NCBI RefSeq assembly: GCF_021462225.1
Contig: NC_061805.1
Span: 27,979,958 to 28,043,957 of the forward strand
DNA: 64,000 nt
DNA from: Girardinichthys multiradiatus
Taxonomy: Eukaryota; Chordata; Actinopteri; Cyprinodontiformes; Goodeidae
Direction: 5' to 3'
The notes under the pieces are model-generated. The model was not told the DNA's origin and did not search any database. It worked only from the letters and a program-made list of their open reading frames with translations. Numbering within the stretch: position 1 is the stretch's first letter; every line of letters starts with the position of its first letter. A program made the translations under genes and the position numbers. Of this stretch, positions 35,786 through 46,299 are shown one piece after another.

Positions 35786-36519
35786 ATTAATGAAAACCAA
35801 ATCAGCTCTTAAAGCTAAATTACTAAATGGTTAATTTAGTTTTCTTGGACGTGAAGTTCTGTGGAGTTATTATCAGTAACAGTACCCTTACCTGTTGTAG
35901 AAAGCTGCTACATATGTTGTATCAAGAAGCCTCATCAGCTAATTTGGTAAATCAGAAGATTTAAAATGTGTCCAGAACATTTTCTAACATATTATGAAAC
36001 CTGGAGAGCACAGGAACATACCATCTTTAATGCTGCTGCACAGCTGACAAAATCCAAATGTTTACTCCATTCCTGGCAGAGCTAGAGCACACTGGAGACT
36101 TGTGGTTAATCTGACAGACTGATACAGCCAGAAGGCTTTAACCAAAGTAACTCCACAAAGCACAGACATTGTGCATTTTAAGAATGGTCCGTTGCCTCTG
36201 ACATGAACATTTTTCATTTTGGGTCATTTTAAATTGCTAGTCACCTAAAACAGGTGGTGAACATCTGACTAGCTGTTAGGCATCCACTACTCAGAGGATT
36301 TAGGTAATTTCAGCGAAGGTTTAGTTGATGTGACATCTTTCTACTACAGTAAAGGAACTATTATCAATGATATTTCAATTTAAAAAATCTGAACTAACCT
36401 GTGCAGGCCTGAGTGTTTTTTGTAACATTTTGTAACATCAAAAGCTTTTTTATACCAGAGTAACAGAGAGTGTTTAAAAGTTGTGTTGCCATGTTGTGCC
36501 CCTTCAGTAGCCGTGTGCA

Positions 36520-37185
36520 AGGTAGAGCGGGTGCTGTTCATTACCCTTGTTGGGACCCACGGCCATGGATTTCAACATTAAAACTCCGGTACAAACTTTT
36601 CTGGAACTTTCAAAATAAATTGCATTAACCTACTTCCGGCACAACTTAGGAATTGGGGGTAACAGCGAACTTCCCATGATGCCACTGCCCGCATAAAACA
36701 CCCCACCTTCCCACAAGTCTTTCTCTTCCACGCCGGTGATCATCGGGATAGGAGGAGACAGCGCGCTAATGTCTCTTTGCTGGCAAACAGACATAAACTC
36801 TTCAACTGGATCCAAGGGTGTCATAAGATCATGCGATCATATGCACAAGATAAGTAGAAATAAATCACTGTTTGTGTATCCGGTGATTTTCATTCATGCA
36901 CGGGGTGATCAAGGTAGAAGCATTGCTTGACTGTTCTCTCTGAGATCTGCAGAAGCTAAATGTTTCCAGAGAGTTCCCAGCACGACGCCGAGTGCAGCAG
37001 TTTCCCAAGGAAGGACAACGGAGACCGCATTACGGCAGTTAACGTGCAGTGTGGTCAGCGGACAGAACGGGCCGCCAAGCCACTGCTCCGAAGGTTAGCT
37101 GGCAGCTAACCGCTTCGTTCACAAAGCTTTCTTCAAACTTTGTCGTCACCCGGACAACTCCTCAGCATGGTTCATACAAGGTTAG
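36520..37185. promoter_or_regulatory. CpG-rich candidate promoter inside the host intron
   Basis: In an AT-rich, CpG-poor intron this patch has dense CpG (for example around 36735-36770 and 36980-37150). It contains an ETS/GABP-type site ACTTCCGG at 36632-36639, typical of CpG-island promoters. On the minus strand a 64-codon open frame (36824-36630, starting MTPLDPVEEF) lies in it. On the plus strand a possible start codon at 37167 is followed 14 bases later by a donor-like 'gttagg'. It may be a bidirectional or antisense promoter. No TATA box was identified. No transcript evidence can be drawn from sequence alone. Confidence 0.4.
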
Positions 37186-37189
37186 GTTT

Positions 37190-38919
37190 TGGGCAGAGAG
37201 ATAGAAGTAATAGAGAAAGATTAATGATCTAAACGATTTTCATTTTATGAAGTTTGGTTTTGTTTGTGTTGAACTCAGCTATCTTGGTGCTAGCAGAATA
37301 TCTGCAGCCCACTTGTTCAGGTTGTGTTCTTTGTGTGTTTTTAAAGTTAAGACAAACTTTATTTAAAGGGGTGATTTTAACACAGAAGATTGATCATAAC
37401 ATGCCATCCGCGCTTATGCATTTTAACCCTTTTATTAACCCTGGTATTTTAAAGGTATGTGTTTGTTTCTGGTGCTAAGCTATCCACTTCTTTGTTAGCT
37501 CAACGGCTAACCGGTAAGAAGACGTGCTTGCTACTAAAGAGTATTTAACAGAAAGGTTGTTAGTTTTCAAGCTAGTGAATAATAGTCCCTAAACATCATT
37601 TTACTAAATTTGATAACTAAGTAAACACCATTAAGCCCCATTTTTCCAGAAAGATTTGGCTCTTTTCCAAAATACTCCCTTAATAATATTTCTTTAAATA
37701 TTATTTTAATAAATAAAGCTAATTAGACACCGTTGAGAAATGGTCATCCAGAAGGTTGGTTTTATTCAGCAGATCATTATTTAAAACATTATTTTATTAA
37801 AATAATATTTTATCTGATCTTGCATTGTGAATGATTGTCTAAACGTTTGATGATTATTTCCTAAGTTAGTTCCAAGACTAACTTAACTTCATTTCCAGAT
37901 TCTTTAAGATAATCCTTGGTTCTCAAACAGAAACATTGCATGTTAATGTTGCATCACTCTTTTGGTCATGGTTTTCAATCATCTTTAATCAACTTGTTTA
38001 TATTATACATAGCCCATTAATCTTCCCTATTCTTTAATTCTGCTTGGTAATTTAGTTGGATTGTTTTAGCATAGTAAAGAGTTTAATTGAAATATGTTTG
38101 ACTTTGAGTTGACTTATTTTTGTTAATACATTCTTGTATTTTAAGAAATTGTGTGAATTCCTTCCATGTGTGCAGAGTTTTGTTGTTCAATAATGTCAGA
38201 GCTCATCTCACACCTTTCTATTTTGTCCTAATACCATCGCCTTACCGGGCTGGTATTCACAGGACAACCCTTAACAGACCAAAATATTATTTGATAAAAT
38301 ATTAATATTAAATATTAAATAATATTATCAGATTCATAATCCTAACACACTCTTTCACCAAAAGGGAAGTAATGGGTGGTATGAAAGGAGGAAGAGACAA
38401 AATAGGAACTGGTGGGTGTGGAATGGGGGTACAAATAAGCAAAGAGGTGAATTGACATAATACCCAATGGAACAGCTACAGATAATGCATGTGTTTAAAC
38501 ACACAATGACATGAGCTGCGTTACATGTGTATTTAAATTAAATGTTAAATGTGTTTTAAATTAGCATGCACACTGTTGGAGCAGTAGGAGAGCTTACTCA
38601 CTACTGTACTTAGTTTTACTTATTAAACCATTTGAGACCTAATTAATGTCGTTTCCTCTGTGATGTTTTGCTTGTTGCTTGTGTAGAGCAAACACTGGCA
38701 AAACAATGTGCAAGAATACTGTAACAGAAGAATATCACATTACATATAGATATACTCTCACTGACAAAGAAGCAAATTTCTTCTGGGTGCCTAACTTTTT
38801 TGTTTACTATGACAAGGTATCTTTTCAAAATGGGAATTTAAAAACACAGTAAAGTTGAGCCATCTAAAATATCTGCACCAACACAAATAAGGTTCTAAAA
38901 GTGTTAGATGCCTCTGATG
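37190..38919. other. Intron sequence, nothing recognised
   Basis: AT-rich DNA between the CpG-rich patch and the DD36E transposon copy; a TA-rich tract near 38293-38330. Confidence 0.4.
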
Positions 38920-38921
38920 TA

Positions 38922-40158
38922 CAGGGGCTGGACAATGAAACTGAAACACCTGGTTTTAGACCACAATAATTTATTAGAATGGTGTAGGGCCTCCTTTTGC
39001 AGCCAACACAGCGTCAACTCGTCTTGGGAATGACATATACAAGTCATGCACAGTGGTCAGAGGGATTTTAAGCCATTCTTCTTGCAGGATAGTATCACTA
39101 TGTGATACTGGTGGAGGAAAACATTTCCTGACTCGCTCCTCCAAAACACCACATTGTGGCTCAATAATATTTAGATCTGGTGACTGTGCAGGCCATGGGA
39201 GATGTTCAACTTCACTTTCATGTTCATCAAACCAATATTTCACCAGTCTTGCTGTGTGTATTGGTGCATTGTCATCCTGATACACGGCACCGCCTTCAGG
39301 ATACAATGTTTGAACCATTGGATGCACATGGTCCTCAAGAATGGTTCGGTAGTCCTTGACAGTGACGCGTCCATCTAGCACAAGTATTGGGCCAAGGGAA
39401 TGCCATGATATGGCAGCCCAAACCATCACTCTGGGCATGCAACAGTCTGGGTGGTATGCTTCTTTGGGGCTTCTCCACACCGTAACTCTCCCGGATGTGG
39501 GGAAAATAGTAAAGGTGGACTCATCAGAGAACAATACATGTTTCACATTGTCCACAGCCCAAGATTTGCACTCCTTGCACCATTGAAACCGACGTTTGGC
39601 ATTGGCATGAGTGACCAAAGGTTTGGCTATAGCAGCCCACCCATGTATATTGACCCTGTGGAGCTCCCGACGGACAGTTCTGGTGGAAACAGGAGAGTTG
39701 AGGTGCCCATTTAATTCTGCCGTGATTTGGGCAGCCGTGGTTTTATGTGTTTTGGATACAATCCGGGTTAGCACCTGAACATCCCTTTCGGACAGCTTCC
39801 TCTTGCGTCCACAGTTAATCCTGTTGGATGTGGTTCGTCCTTCTTGGTGGTATGCTGACATTACCCTGGATACCGTGGCTCTTGATACATCACAAAGACT
39901 TGCTGTCTTGGTCACAGGTGCGCCAGCAAGACGTGCACCAACAATTTGTCCTCTTTTGAACTCTGGTATGTCAGCCATAATGTTGTGTGCATTTCAATAT
40001 TTTGAGCAAAACTGTGCTCTCACCCTGCTAATTGAACCTTCACACTCTGCTCTTACTGGTGCAATGTGCAATCAATGAAGACTGGCTACCAGGCTGGTCC
40101 AATTTAGCCATGAAATCTCCCACACTAAAATAACAGGTGTTTCATTGTCCAACACCTG
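38922..40158 (-). mobile_element. Tc1/mariner element, DD36E type, copy A (1237 bp)
   Basis: The ends CAGGGGCTGGACAATGAAAC and, on the other strand, CAGGTGTTGGACAATGAAAC are flanked by TA on both sides (38920-38921, 40159-40160). The right repeat has lost 6 bases (cagttt) compared with copy B. It holds one uninterrupted transposase frame. A second copy in the same orientation begins 1071 bp further on, with unrelated flanks, so the two inserted separately. Confidence 0.9.
38974..39978 (-). CDS. Tc1/mariner DD36E transposase, uninterrupted 334-codon frame
   Basis: The frame starts at ATG 39978 (MADIPEFKRG) and stops at 38974. A helix-turn-helix (around residues 22-40, SLCDVSRATVSRVM) is followed by a GRKRKL basic motif (57-62) and a DDE domain. 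Catalytic residues are D152 (FSDEST), D236 (QDDNAPIH) and E273 (SPDLNIIE). There are 36 residues between the last two, the spacing used to define the DD36E (Incomer) group. Compared with copy B it lacks 7 residues before MVWAA and 2 residues near residue 295. The 7-residue loss removes the Gly-rich loop next to the DDE core, so the enzyme is probably impaired despite the open frame. The family cuts and pastes DNA at TA. Confidence 0.85.
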   Translation of the reverse strand: MADIPEFKRGQIVGARLAGAPVTKTASLCDVSRATVSRVMSAYHQEGRTTSNRINCGRKRKLSERDVQVLTRIVSKTHKTTAAQITAELNGHLNSPVSTRTVRRELHRVNIHGWAAIAKPLVTHANAKRRFQWCKECKSWAVDNVKHVLFSDESTFTIFPTSGRVTVWRSPKEAYHPDCCMPRVMVWAAISWHSLGPILVLDGRVTVKDYRTILEDHVHPMVQTLYPEGGAVYQDDNAPIHTARLVKYWFDEHESEVEHLPWPAQSPDLNIIEPQCGVLEERVRKCFPPPVSHSDTILQEEWLKIPLTTVHDLYMSFPRRVDAVLAAKGGPTPF

Positions 40159-40160
40159 TA

Positions 40161-41227
40161 CCTGACTACACAGAGCTTGCTTTGTGTTTTTAATAAATCA
40201 TTTTTCATGATTTTCTAAACGCATATGATGTTTTTACCTTATCATATGTGCAACGCCCTGGGCATAAGTCTATGATTGTCCGTTAACAGTCACTAAAATC
40301 ATATATTCTTCATTTATAATTATGTACAATCTGACAGAGTGGTAAATATTTCACTGTAAAAAAGAAAGAAATTAATGTCTGATGTAATAAAGGTTTTAAA
40401 ATGTCAGCTCAAGATAGCTGGTACAAAACTTGCTGTCCAAGACTTTTTCCTACCAACACATCGTTTCTTGGAATAGACCTCTAACTCAGTGATGGTTTCA
40501 TCTCTTCTAAAATACAGTAGAGAACTTTAACTGGGACAAAATATGGTTTAAAAAAGAAAAAAGACACAGTGTCATATGAGTTGGGTTTAAATTAAACTAG
40601 GGCGCAGTGTGACACTGCAGCCTCTCAGGTGACTACCGTAGATTATTTTTACACTCACAGAATCATCTTCTGGAGTGCCAGGACAAACGTTCTTCCCCTC
40701 ATTCCTCCTTTAATCCATCCTCTTTTGTTTCTTTAACCTTTATACTATCATTTTCTACGTCCTTGCTTATGAAATAATTCCCTTCATTTTCACCAATCGA
40801 AATTTACACAATCCTGTACATATTTTACAAATGACAACTTCAGCACACACATCTTCACAAGACACCTTGTTCCTCATCCCATTTCTCTTTAGTTTTTCAT
40901 ACTCCAAAGTGGTGTGTGTTATTCTCAGCACTGTAAATTTTCCCCCCACATTCTTCTTCTTCACATGCAATATGTCTTCATATTTATGTTGTTTTCTGTG
41001 CCTTCAGTGCTGTCAAAGGTTACCTCTGCCACCCACTATCTTACTCATGCTGTTTTCTGTATATGTACATACACACCTCTGTATTCTGCCCAATCTCAAA
41101 CCCTTCAGCTGCTGCTGCTGGTTTCCTGCACTTTAAACTCTGAGTTCCTCTCTGGATCAGAGAAGAGCTAAACAAACATAACTTTTTTCACTAATTGAAG
41201 CTGTAGTGTTTTGAGGACTTCATCATA
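40161..41227. other. Sequence between the two DD36E copies, nothing recognised
   Basis: About 1.07 kb of AT-rich intron with pyrimidine-rich parts near 40685-40760. It is not duplicated on the outer side of either transposon. Confidence 0.4.
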
Positions 41228-41229
41228 TA

Positions 41230-42461
41230 CAGAGGTTGGACAATGAAACTGAAACACCTGGTTTTAGACCACAATAATTTATTAGTATGGTGTAGGGCCT
41301 CCTTTTGCGGCCAATACAGCATCAATTCGTCTTGGGAATGACATATACAAGTCCTGCACAGTGGTCAGAGGGATTTTAAGCCACTCTTCTTGCAGGATAG
41401 TGGCCAGGTCACTACGTGATACTGGTGGAGGAAAACATTTCCTGACTCGCTCCTCCAAAACACCCCAAAGTGGCTCAATAATATTTAGATCTGGTGACTG
41501 TGCAGGCCATGGGAGATGTTCAACTTCACTTTCATGTTCATCAAACCAATCTTTCACCAGTCTTGCTGTGTGTATTGGTGCATTGTCATCCTGATACACG
41601 GCACCGCCTTCAGGATACAATGTTTGAACCATTGGATGCACATGGTCCTCAAGAATGGTTCGGTAGTCCTTGGCAGTGACGCGCCCATCTAGCACAAGTA
41701 TTGGGCCAAGGGAATGCCATGATGTGGCAGCCCAAACCATCACTGATCCAACCCCATGCTTCACTCTGGGCATGCAACAGTCTGGGTGGTACGCTTCTTT
41801 GGGGCTTCTCCACACCGTAACTCTCCCGGATGTGGGGAAAACAGTAAAGGTGGACTCATCAGAGAACAATACATGTTTCACATTGTCCACGTTTGGCATT
41901 GGCATGAGTGACCAAAGGTTTGGCTATAGCAGCCCGGCCATGTATATTGACCCTGTGGAGCTCCAGACGGACAGTTCTGGTGGAAACAGGAGAGTTGAGG
42001 TGCACATTTAATTCTGCCTTAATTTGGGCAGCCGTGGTTTTATGTTTTTTGGATACAATCCGGGTTAGCACCCGAACATCCCTTTCAGACAGCTTCCTCT
42101 TGCATCCACAGTTGATCCTGTTGGATGTGGTTCGTCCTTCTTGGTGGTATGCTGACATTACCCTGGATACCATGGCTCTTGATACATCACAAAGACTTGC
42201 TGTCTTGGTCACAGATGCGCCAGCAAGACGTGCACCAACAATTTGTCCTCTTTTGAACTCTGGTATGTCACCTATAATGTTGTGTGCATTTCAATATTTT
42301 GAGCAAAACTCTGCTCTTACCCTGCTAATTGAACCTTCACACTCTGCTCTTACTGGTGCAATGTGCAATCAATGAAGACTGGCTACCAGGCTGGTCCAAT
42401 TTAGCCATGAAACCTCCCACACTAAAATGACAGATGTTTCAGTTTCATTGTCCAACCCCTG
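41230..42461 (-). mobile_element. Tc1/mariner element, DD36E type, copy B (1232 bp)
   Basis: The ends CAGAGGTTGGACAATGAAAC and CAGGGGTTGGACAATGAAAC (reverse strand) are flanked by TA (41228-41229, 42462-42463). It is closely similar to copy A along its length and in the same orientation. The transposase is broken by a lost start codon and a 38-bp deletion. Confidence 0.9.
41282..42275 (-). pseudogene. DD36E transposase, start codon lost and 38-bp deletion
   Basis: The position matching copy A's start codon reads ATA (42275-42273). An N-terminal frame then covers the helix-turn-helix. Between 41890 and 41891 a 38-bp segment present in copy A is missing, which shifts the frame. The catalytic domain continues in another frame to the stop at 41282. 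All three catalytic motifs remain (FSDEST, QDDNAPIH, SPDLNIIE). This copy keeps the KHGVGS loop and the LA dipeptide that copy A lost, so the two copies together show an undamaged family protein would be about 343 residues. Confidence 0.9.
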
Positions 42462-42551
42462 TACATATTTGAGCTATGGCTGAGTTTTTGTATGTGCACA
42501 TAAAATTACCATTAACTAAGAAAGGTGAAAGTCACATACTGTCTCTTTTAG

Positions 42552-42757
42552 GTTTTACTCTCACGTAGCCTCGGCCTCATGGCAGGTTCGGTCCCATTTG
42601 TTGTTGAAAGCGCTACTTTGCCAGAAACAGCAGGGGCAGAAAGGAGAACTGATGTCAAGAGAGCAAGACCTTGCTTTTACAGGCCGGTGATGGCAACTGT
42701 GACCATCAGCAGGATGGCAAACCTTCCACAAATGTTGCTAAGACAGCAACAGCGACG
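42552..42757 (+). other. Candidate plus-strand exon (nested or antisense transcript)
   Basis: A good acceptor ('actgtctcttttag') precedes and a donor (CGACG then gtaattg) follows a 206-bp stretch with more CpG and GC than its surroundings. From ATG at 42579 the frame stays open across the rest of the exon for 59 codons plus two bases (MAGSVPFVVE start; LLRQQQR end). If joined to a donor at 37181 in the CpG-rich patch, a different frame from ATG 37167 would run MVHTRFYSHVAS and stop at a TGA about 130 bp into this exon. I do not recognise either protein. It starts 90 bp after transposon copy B. Confidence 0.3.
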
Positions 42758-42792
42758 GTAATTGAAGAATTATGTTGACTGCTGTGCATGAG

Positions 42793-43370
42793 ATACAGCG
42801 GGTAAAATAAGTACTGAACATTGTCCTCAGTTTGAATATTTCTAAAGGGACCACTGACAAAAAATGTACATCAAATTAACAAATCTTTTGGGATATTGTT
42901 GATAAAAATTTAAATAATAAACCAGCATGGATTTTAAAGCAATATTAGTCCCAAACACACAGCTAAGGAAACTCTTAATCGGTTTTAGAGAAAGAAAGTC
43001 AAACTGCTAGAATGGCCCAGTCAATCACCTGACTTCCAATTGTAAATCTATGGAAAGAACAAAGTGCATGGAAAAGACCGAGAAAACATTCAAGATTCGA
43101 AGACAGTTTGCAGAAAAAAATAAGACATGAAGTCGTCATAATTAAAAAAGGCTTTAAAAAGGCTTTTAAAAAGGCTCCACAAAGTACTGAATTCTTTTCT
43201 CCATATGTGTTTAACACTCATTCCTTTTTTTTTTACACATAACTTAATTTATGGACTAATTTGCTTTCATTTATTTGTATGTGTGGATTGCTTGCGTTGT
43301 TGCTGATATACAGTATGAATTTTATGTCAACAGCCCCATTAATAATATTTAAACTGAAAAAAATGTGTTG
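42793..43370 (+). mobile_element. Tc1-like relic with ATACAGCGGGTAAAATAAGT end
   Basis: The left terminus at 42793-42812 is a known-looking fish Tc1 end. Inside, 'agaatggcccagtcaatcac' (about 43010) is the sense catalytic block. The right side ('cacataacttaatttatgga', about 43236; 'ttttatgtcaacagcccc', about 43319) mirrors the outer flank. Most of the transposase is deleted. Confidence 0.65.
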
Positions 43371-44405
43371 CTTGTCAAATAACACACACAGGATGTGCCA
43401 TGTTGAAGTGCACTGAGACGCACAGATTACTGAACTTCGGCAACATGTAGTTGTTTAATCACGAGCAGCAACGCTGCGTTGAGCCCAGCCAAGGTCTGAA
43501 CTGCAGAGAACAAAAGCGATGAATAAAAACTCTGAATACCAGAATTAACAGTATTTTTATTATCATGACAGCTCCCAGGAAGTAGTTTGAGAACGCCAGT
43601 GCTCGAATTCACCAACTTCTTCTATTGTTCCATAATACCACACCCCACCAGGCAGGTATTCATAAAACAAAAACTGACAGAGACTGAGACCTATTTGGCT
43701 ATTAATTCCTGATAATCAAGTGGTTCCCTGACTTGATCTTTTTGATCAAAATTATTAACTTTGTTAATAATTGCTTTGACACTTACTAATAGTTATTCAT
43801 AACCCTACCTAAAAACCCTAAATGAACACAGGAACTGTATAGAAACTGTATAGATTGAATGAAAAAGTATGACGCAGCAAAGCTGGGAAGTTGCATCCCA
43901 GCTGAGTTGATTGCTTGGCTGGAAAAACCAGCACATGTGGAGACCTTCATTCTCTACGCAGCAACATGCTGAGTAACACTAGGCTCTGATATACAATTAA
44001 AAGAGGCTTCGTATGACAATACAATCAAAAAAAGAATCAACCAAATGCCAGATGGCTTTGAACCAATGCGCCGCTGGTATCAGACGCACCATATGCTGAT
44101 AATTCAGACATTACAACAGAGGATTGAACCATATTTTTCATAAGCGTCCAGACACCAGGAACTTCAAACTGGATTCAAGACAAATATATATTTTTTTTTA
44201 TTATCCATGGCTCTTGTAGGCTTGCTTTGTATTCCCAAAATATGCTGGTTTACATAAAGAGCAACAGGAGTTTATGCTTTTCTTTTAAGCAGTACTTTGT
44301 TAGCAGATCTTCAGTAGAACGTTGCATAAAAGAATAATCAGAACACCATATGTTTCATTCAATTTGACTCAGAAAACTGACATAAAATACATGTATTAAA
44401 AAAGA
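43371..44405. other. Intron sequence, nothing recognised
   Basis: Includes a moderately GC patch (43850-44130) without a recognisable element or a supportable exon. Confidence 0.35.
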
Positions 44406-44407
44406 TA

Positions 44408-44870
44408 CACTGCTTGTCCAAAAAAAAGTCACCATGTGGATTTAACAAAGCAAATAAATAAGAGCCTCCCATTAGATGCTTACCGTATGGATGATTATGT
44501 TTCAAGTGGCAACAAGTTATTGAACCCTAACTGGTGGAGTATGTAGCTTGTTACTTAAACCAAGTTGGAAAACACATCATGTGGATGTGGAAAAGATACT
44601 AATCTATCTCAGTAGATTAAAATTATTGACATGCATCAAGCAAAGAAAACATCAAAGGAGATTACTGAGATGACTAAACTTGGGTTGAGAACTACCCGAA
44701 GCATAATTACAAACTGGAAGGATAGTTGGGAACCATCAACCATGCTGAAGAAATGTGGTGGGGAAAAAAATCCTGACTTGTCAAGAAGGTTTTGGTTTTT
44801 GTTGAGATCAGTTTGCTATGGAACATAAAGATAGGACTCTGGAGCAATGAAAAGGAGGATTTAATTATAG
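44408..44870 (+). mobile_element. Tc1-like relic, N-terminal part plus a short central piece
   Basis: It begins 'actgcttgtccaaaaaaaag' (about 44409), the terminal sequence of another fish Tc1 family. A 5' leader ('ggaaaacacatcatgtggat', about 44568) leads into an open N-terminal stretch from ATG 44631 (MHQAKKTSKEITEMTKLGLR). This stretch holds the helix-turn-helix and continues through TNWKDSWEPS. After about 44780 the text jumps to 'aggactctggagcaatg' (about 44833), from just before the first catalytic Asp, and then ends. C-terminal half missing. Confidence 0.65.
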
Positions 44871-45007
44871 ATTAACACAACGTAGCACATTTTTATTTAC
44901 AAATAACCTGAAAAATGTAGCATACATTTGTCCTCCCTTCGTTTTGATGCCTTTAAATTAAATCCAGTGCCCTGAGAAGTCATCAAATCAGAGCAGCAGT
45001 GTGTAGT

Positions 45008-45062
45008 GGACTGTGGCTCAGTGGGAAGAATCTTGCAATGGGAAAGTTGTGGGTACGATTTA
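45008..45062 (+). mobile_element. SINE 5' head fragment
   Basis: 'gactgtggctcagtgggaag' is a box A-like tRNA-derived head and 'gtgggtacgattt' the box B-like motif, matching the heads of the copies at 8191 and 61735 (reverse strand). The element stops abruptly at about 45062, where 'ggttgggcgattgg' begins. Confidence 0.55.
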
Positions 45063-45063
45063 A

Positions 45064-45690
45064 GGTTGGGCGATTGGACGAATTTATCAACCTTCGACGA
45101 TAGGCTGAGCCCTTCATAGGTCGTTTTTTAAGAGCGGTGATTTGCGGTTTGTTTGGCCTGGGGATCAAGGGCAAAACATTTGTCTTCTTTGTCCCTAGTG
45201 TGGTTTAATGGCCTTCTTCTTTAATGCCCACCTTCTTTTGTTTTTGTTTTTCCAAAGCTACACAGCAAATTGTTAGTCAAGCATGGCAATTTCTTCCATT
45301 TCAGGTGACAAATTCCTACATTTCCCACACTTTCCGCCATGACGCCATCAGACAGGGAGGCAGAACTAATTTGCCAAGTGGCTTTGGTAAAACAAAAAGA
45401 AAAGAGAAGGTGTTAAAAGGCCATTAAACTACACCAGGGACGAAGAAGGGACTGTCAGTGCGGAGCAGAGTGGCAGTAACGCTGCGCATATCCGCAAGCG
45501 GCTGCTCGGAGCAGTGTGTCACATATAAAACAGTTCCTTGTGGAGACTTTTTCCCATCGAGCAGTTTATTGTGTGACACTGTGTGCGCAGTCGAAAAAAC
45601 AGAGCTTTGCGCGGACATGTCCGGCAGACGTCTGTTTTGAGTCAACGCATACATCTGTGCAGTCAAGTACGTGCAACTTTGTTTTGCTTT
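45064..45690. mobile_element. Probable DNA transposon relic, class uncertain
   Basis: The sequence starting 'ggttgggcgattggacg' looks like the end of a fish hAT-like element. The interior has unusually many CpGs (45320-45660) for this intron and no intact coding region. It directly abuts a SINE head on its left and a Tc1 relic on its right. Recognition rests on the terminal motif only. Confidence 0.3.
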
Positions 45691-45694
45691 TTAC

Positions 45695-46035
45695 ACCCTG
45701 AACACACTATGACTACCATGAAAAATGGTAGTGTCAGGATCATGCTATGGGGATGCTTGTCTTCATCAGGGACATGAAAGGTGGTCAGTTGATGGAAAGA
45801 TGGACGAGGCAAAATACGGGGTAGTCAGCGGCAGCAAAAGCCCAGAGACTGGGACAGAGGCTAACCGTCCAGCAAGACAACATTGCTCAACATGGCCAAA
45901 AGAAACCCAGGTACCATGTTCGTTCCACTTTGTGTCGGTCTGTGACAGAGAAATCCCAATAACATAGATTAGAGATTGTGGTTGATATGTCACAAAATGC
46001 AAAGTGATTCAACAGGTATGAATATATTTATAAAA
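45695..46035 (+). mobile_element. Tc1-like relic, plus orientation
   Basis: Sense text 'aaaatggtagtgtcaggatc' (about 45721), 'catgctatggggatgcttg' and 'ttgatggaaagatggacga' (about 45791) comes from the DDE domain. The outer flank 'ctttgtgtcggtctgtgac' (about 45929), 'gaaatcccaataacatag' and 'acaggtatgaatata' follows directly. The part between, including the catalytic Glu, is missing. Same family as 3785-4840 and 19940-20465. Confidence 0.65.
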
Positions 46036-46088
46036 CACTATAGACACCTTTCCACCAGGCATTAGGGTGGTATAAGTGATCATCTGTG

Positions 46089-46250
46089 GCAGGGGTATCC
46101 AAAGTGTGGTTTGGAGGCCATTTGTGGTTTTGTATGACCGCCACCACCATTTTTACGTTGATATTTATACTGATAAGAGGCTTTTAAAAAAAGAAGCAGG
46201 GAAATTAGTATCTACTTCAAATAGTAAAAGGTTAGGTACATCAAAGTATT
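46089..46250 (+). mobile_element. hAT-like terminus
   Basis: 'caggggtatccaaagtgtgg' followed by 'ggccatttgtggtttt' resembles the left ends of many hAT elements that start CAGGGGT. No transposase is visible. A right-type end is present at 50822-50862, but I cannot show that they belong together. Confidence 0.4.
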
Positions 46251-46299
46251 CATCTTTAAATTATGTAAATTTTGGCTTTCATTTTACTTTTACAGTAAA

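Noticed and set aside
39053..42375. Plus-strand open frames of 75-155 codons over the DD36E copies
   Set aside because: Antisense shadows of the two transposases; both copies give the same pattern.
45247..45293. Plus-strand exon-like stretch after 'gtttttgtttttccaaag'
   Set aside because: Lies in a probable DNA transposon relic, so the splice-like motifs are likely fortuitous.
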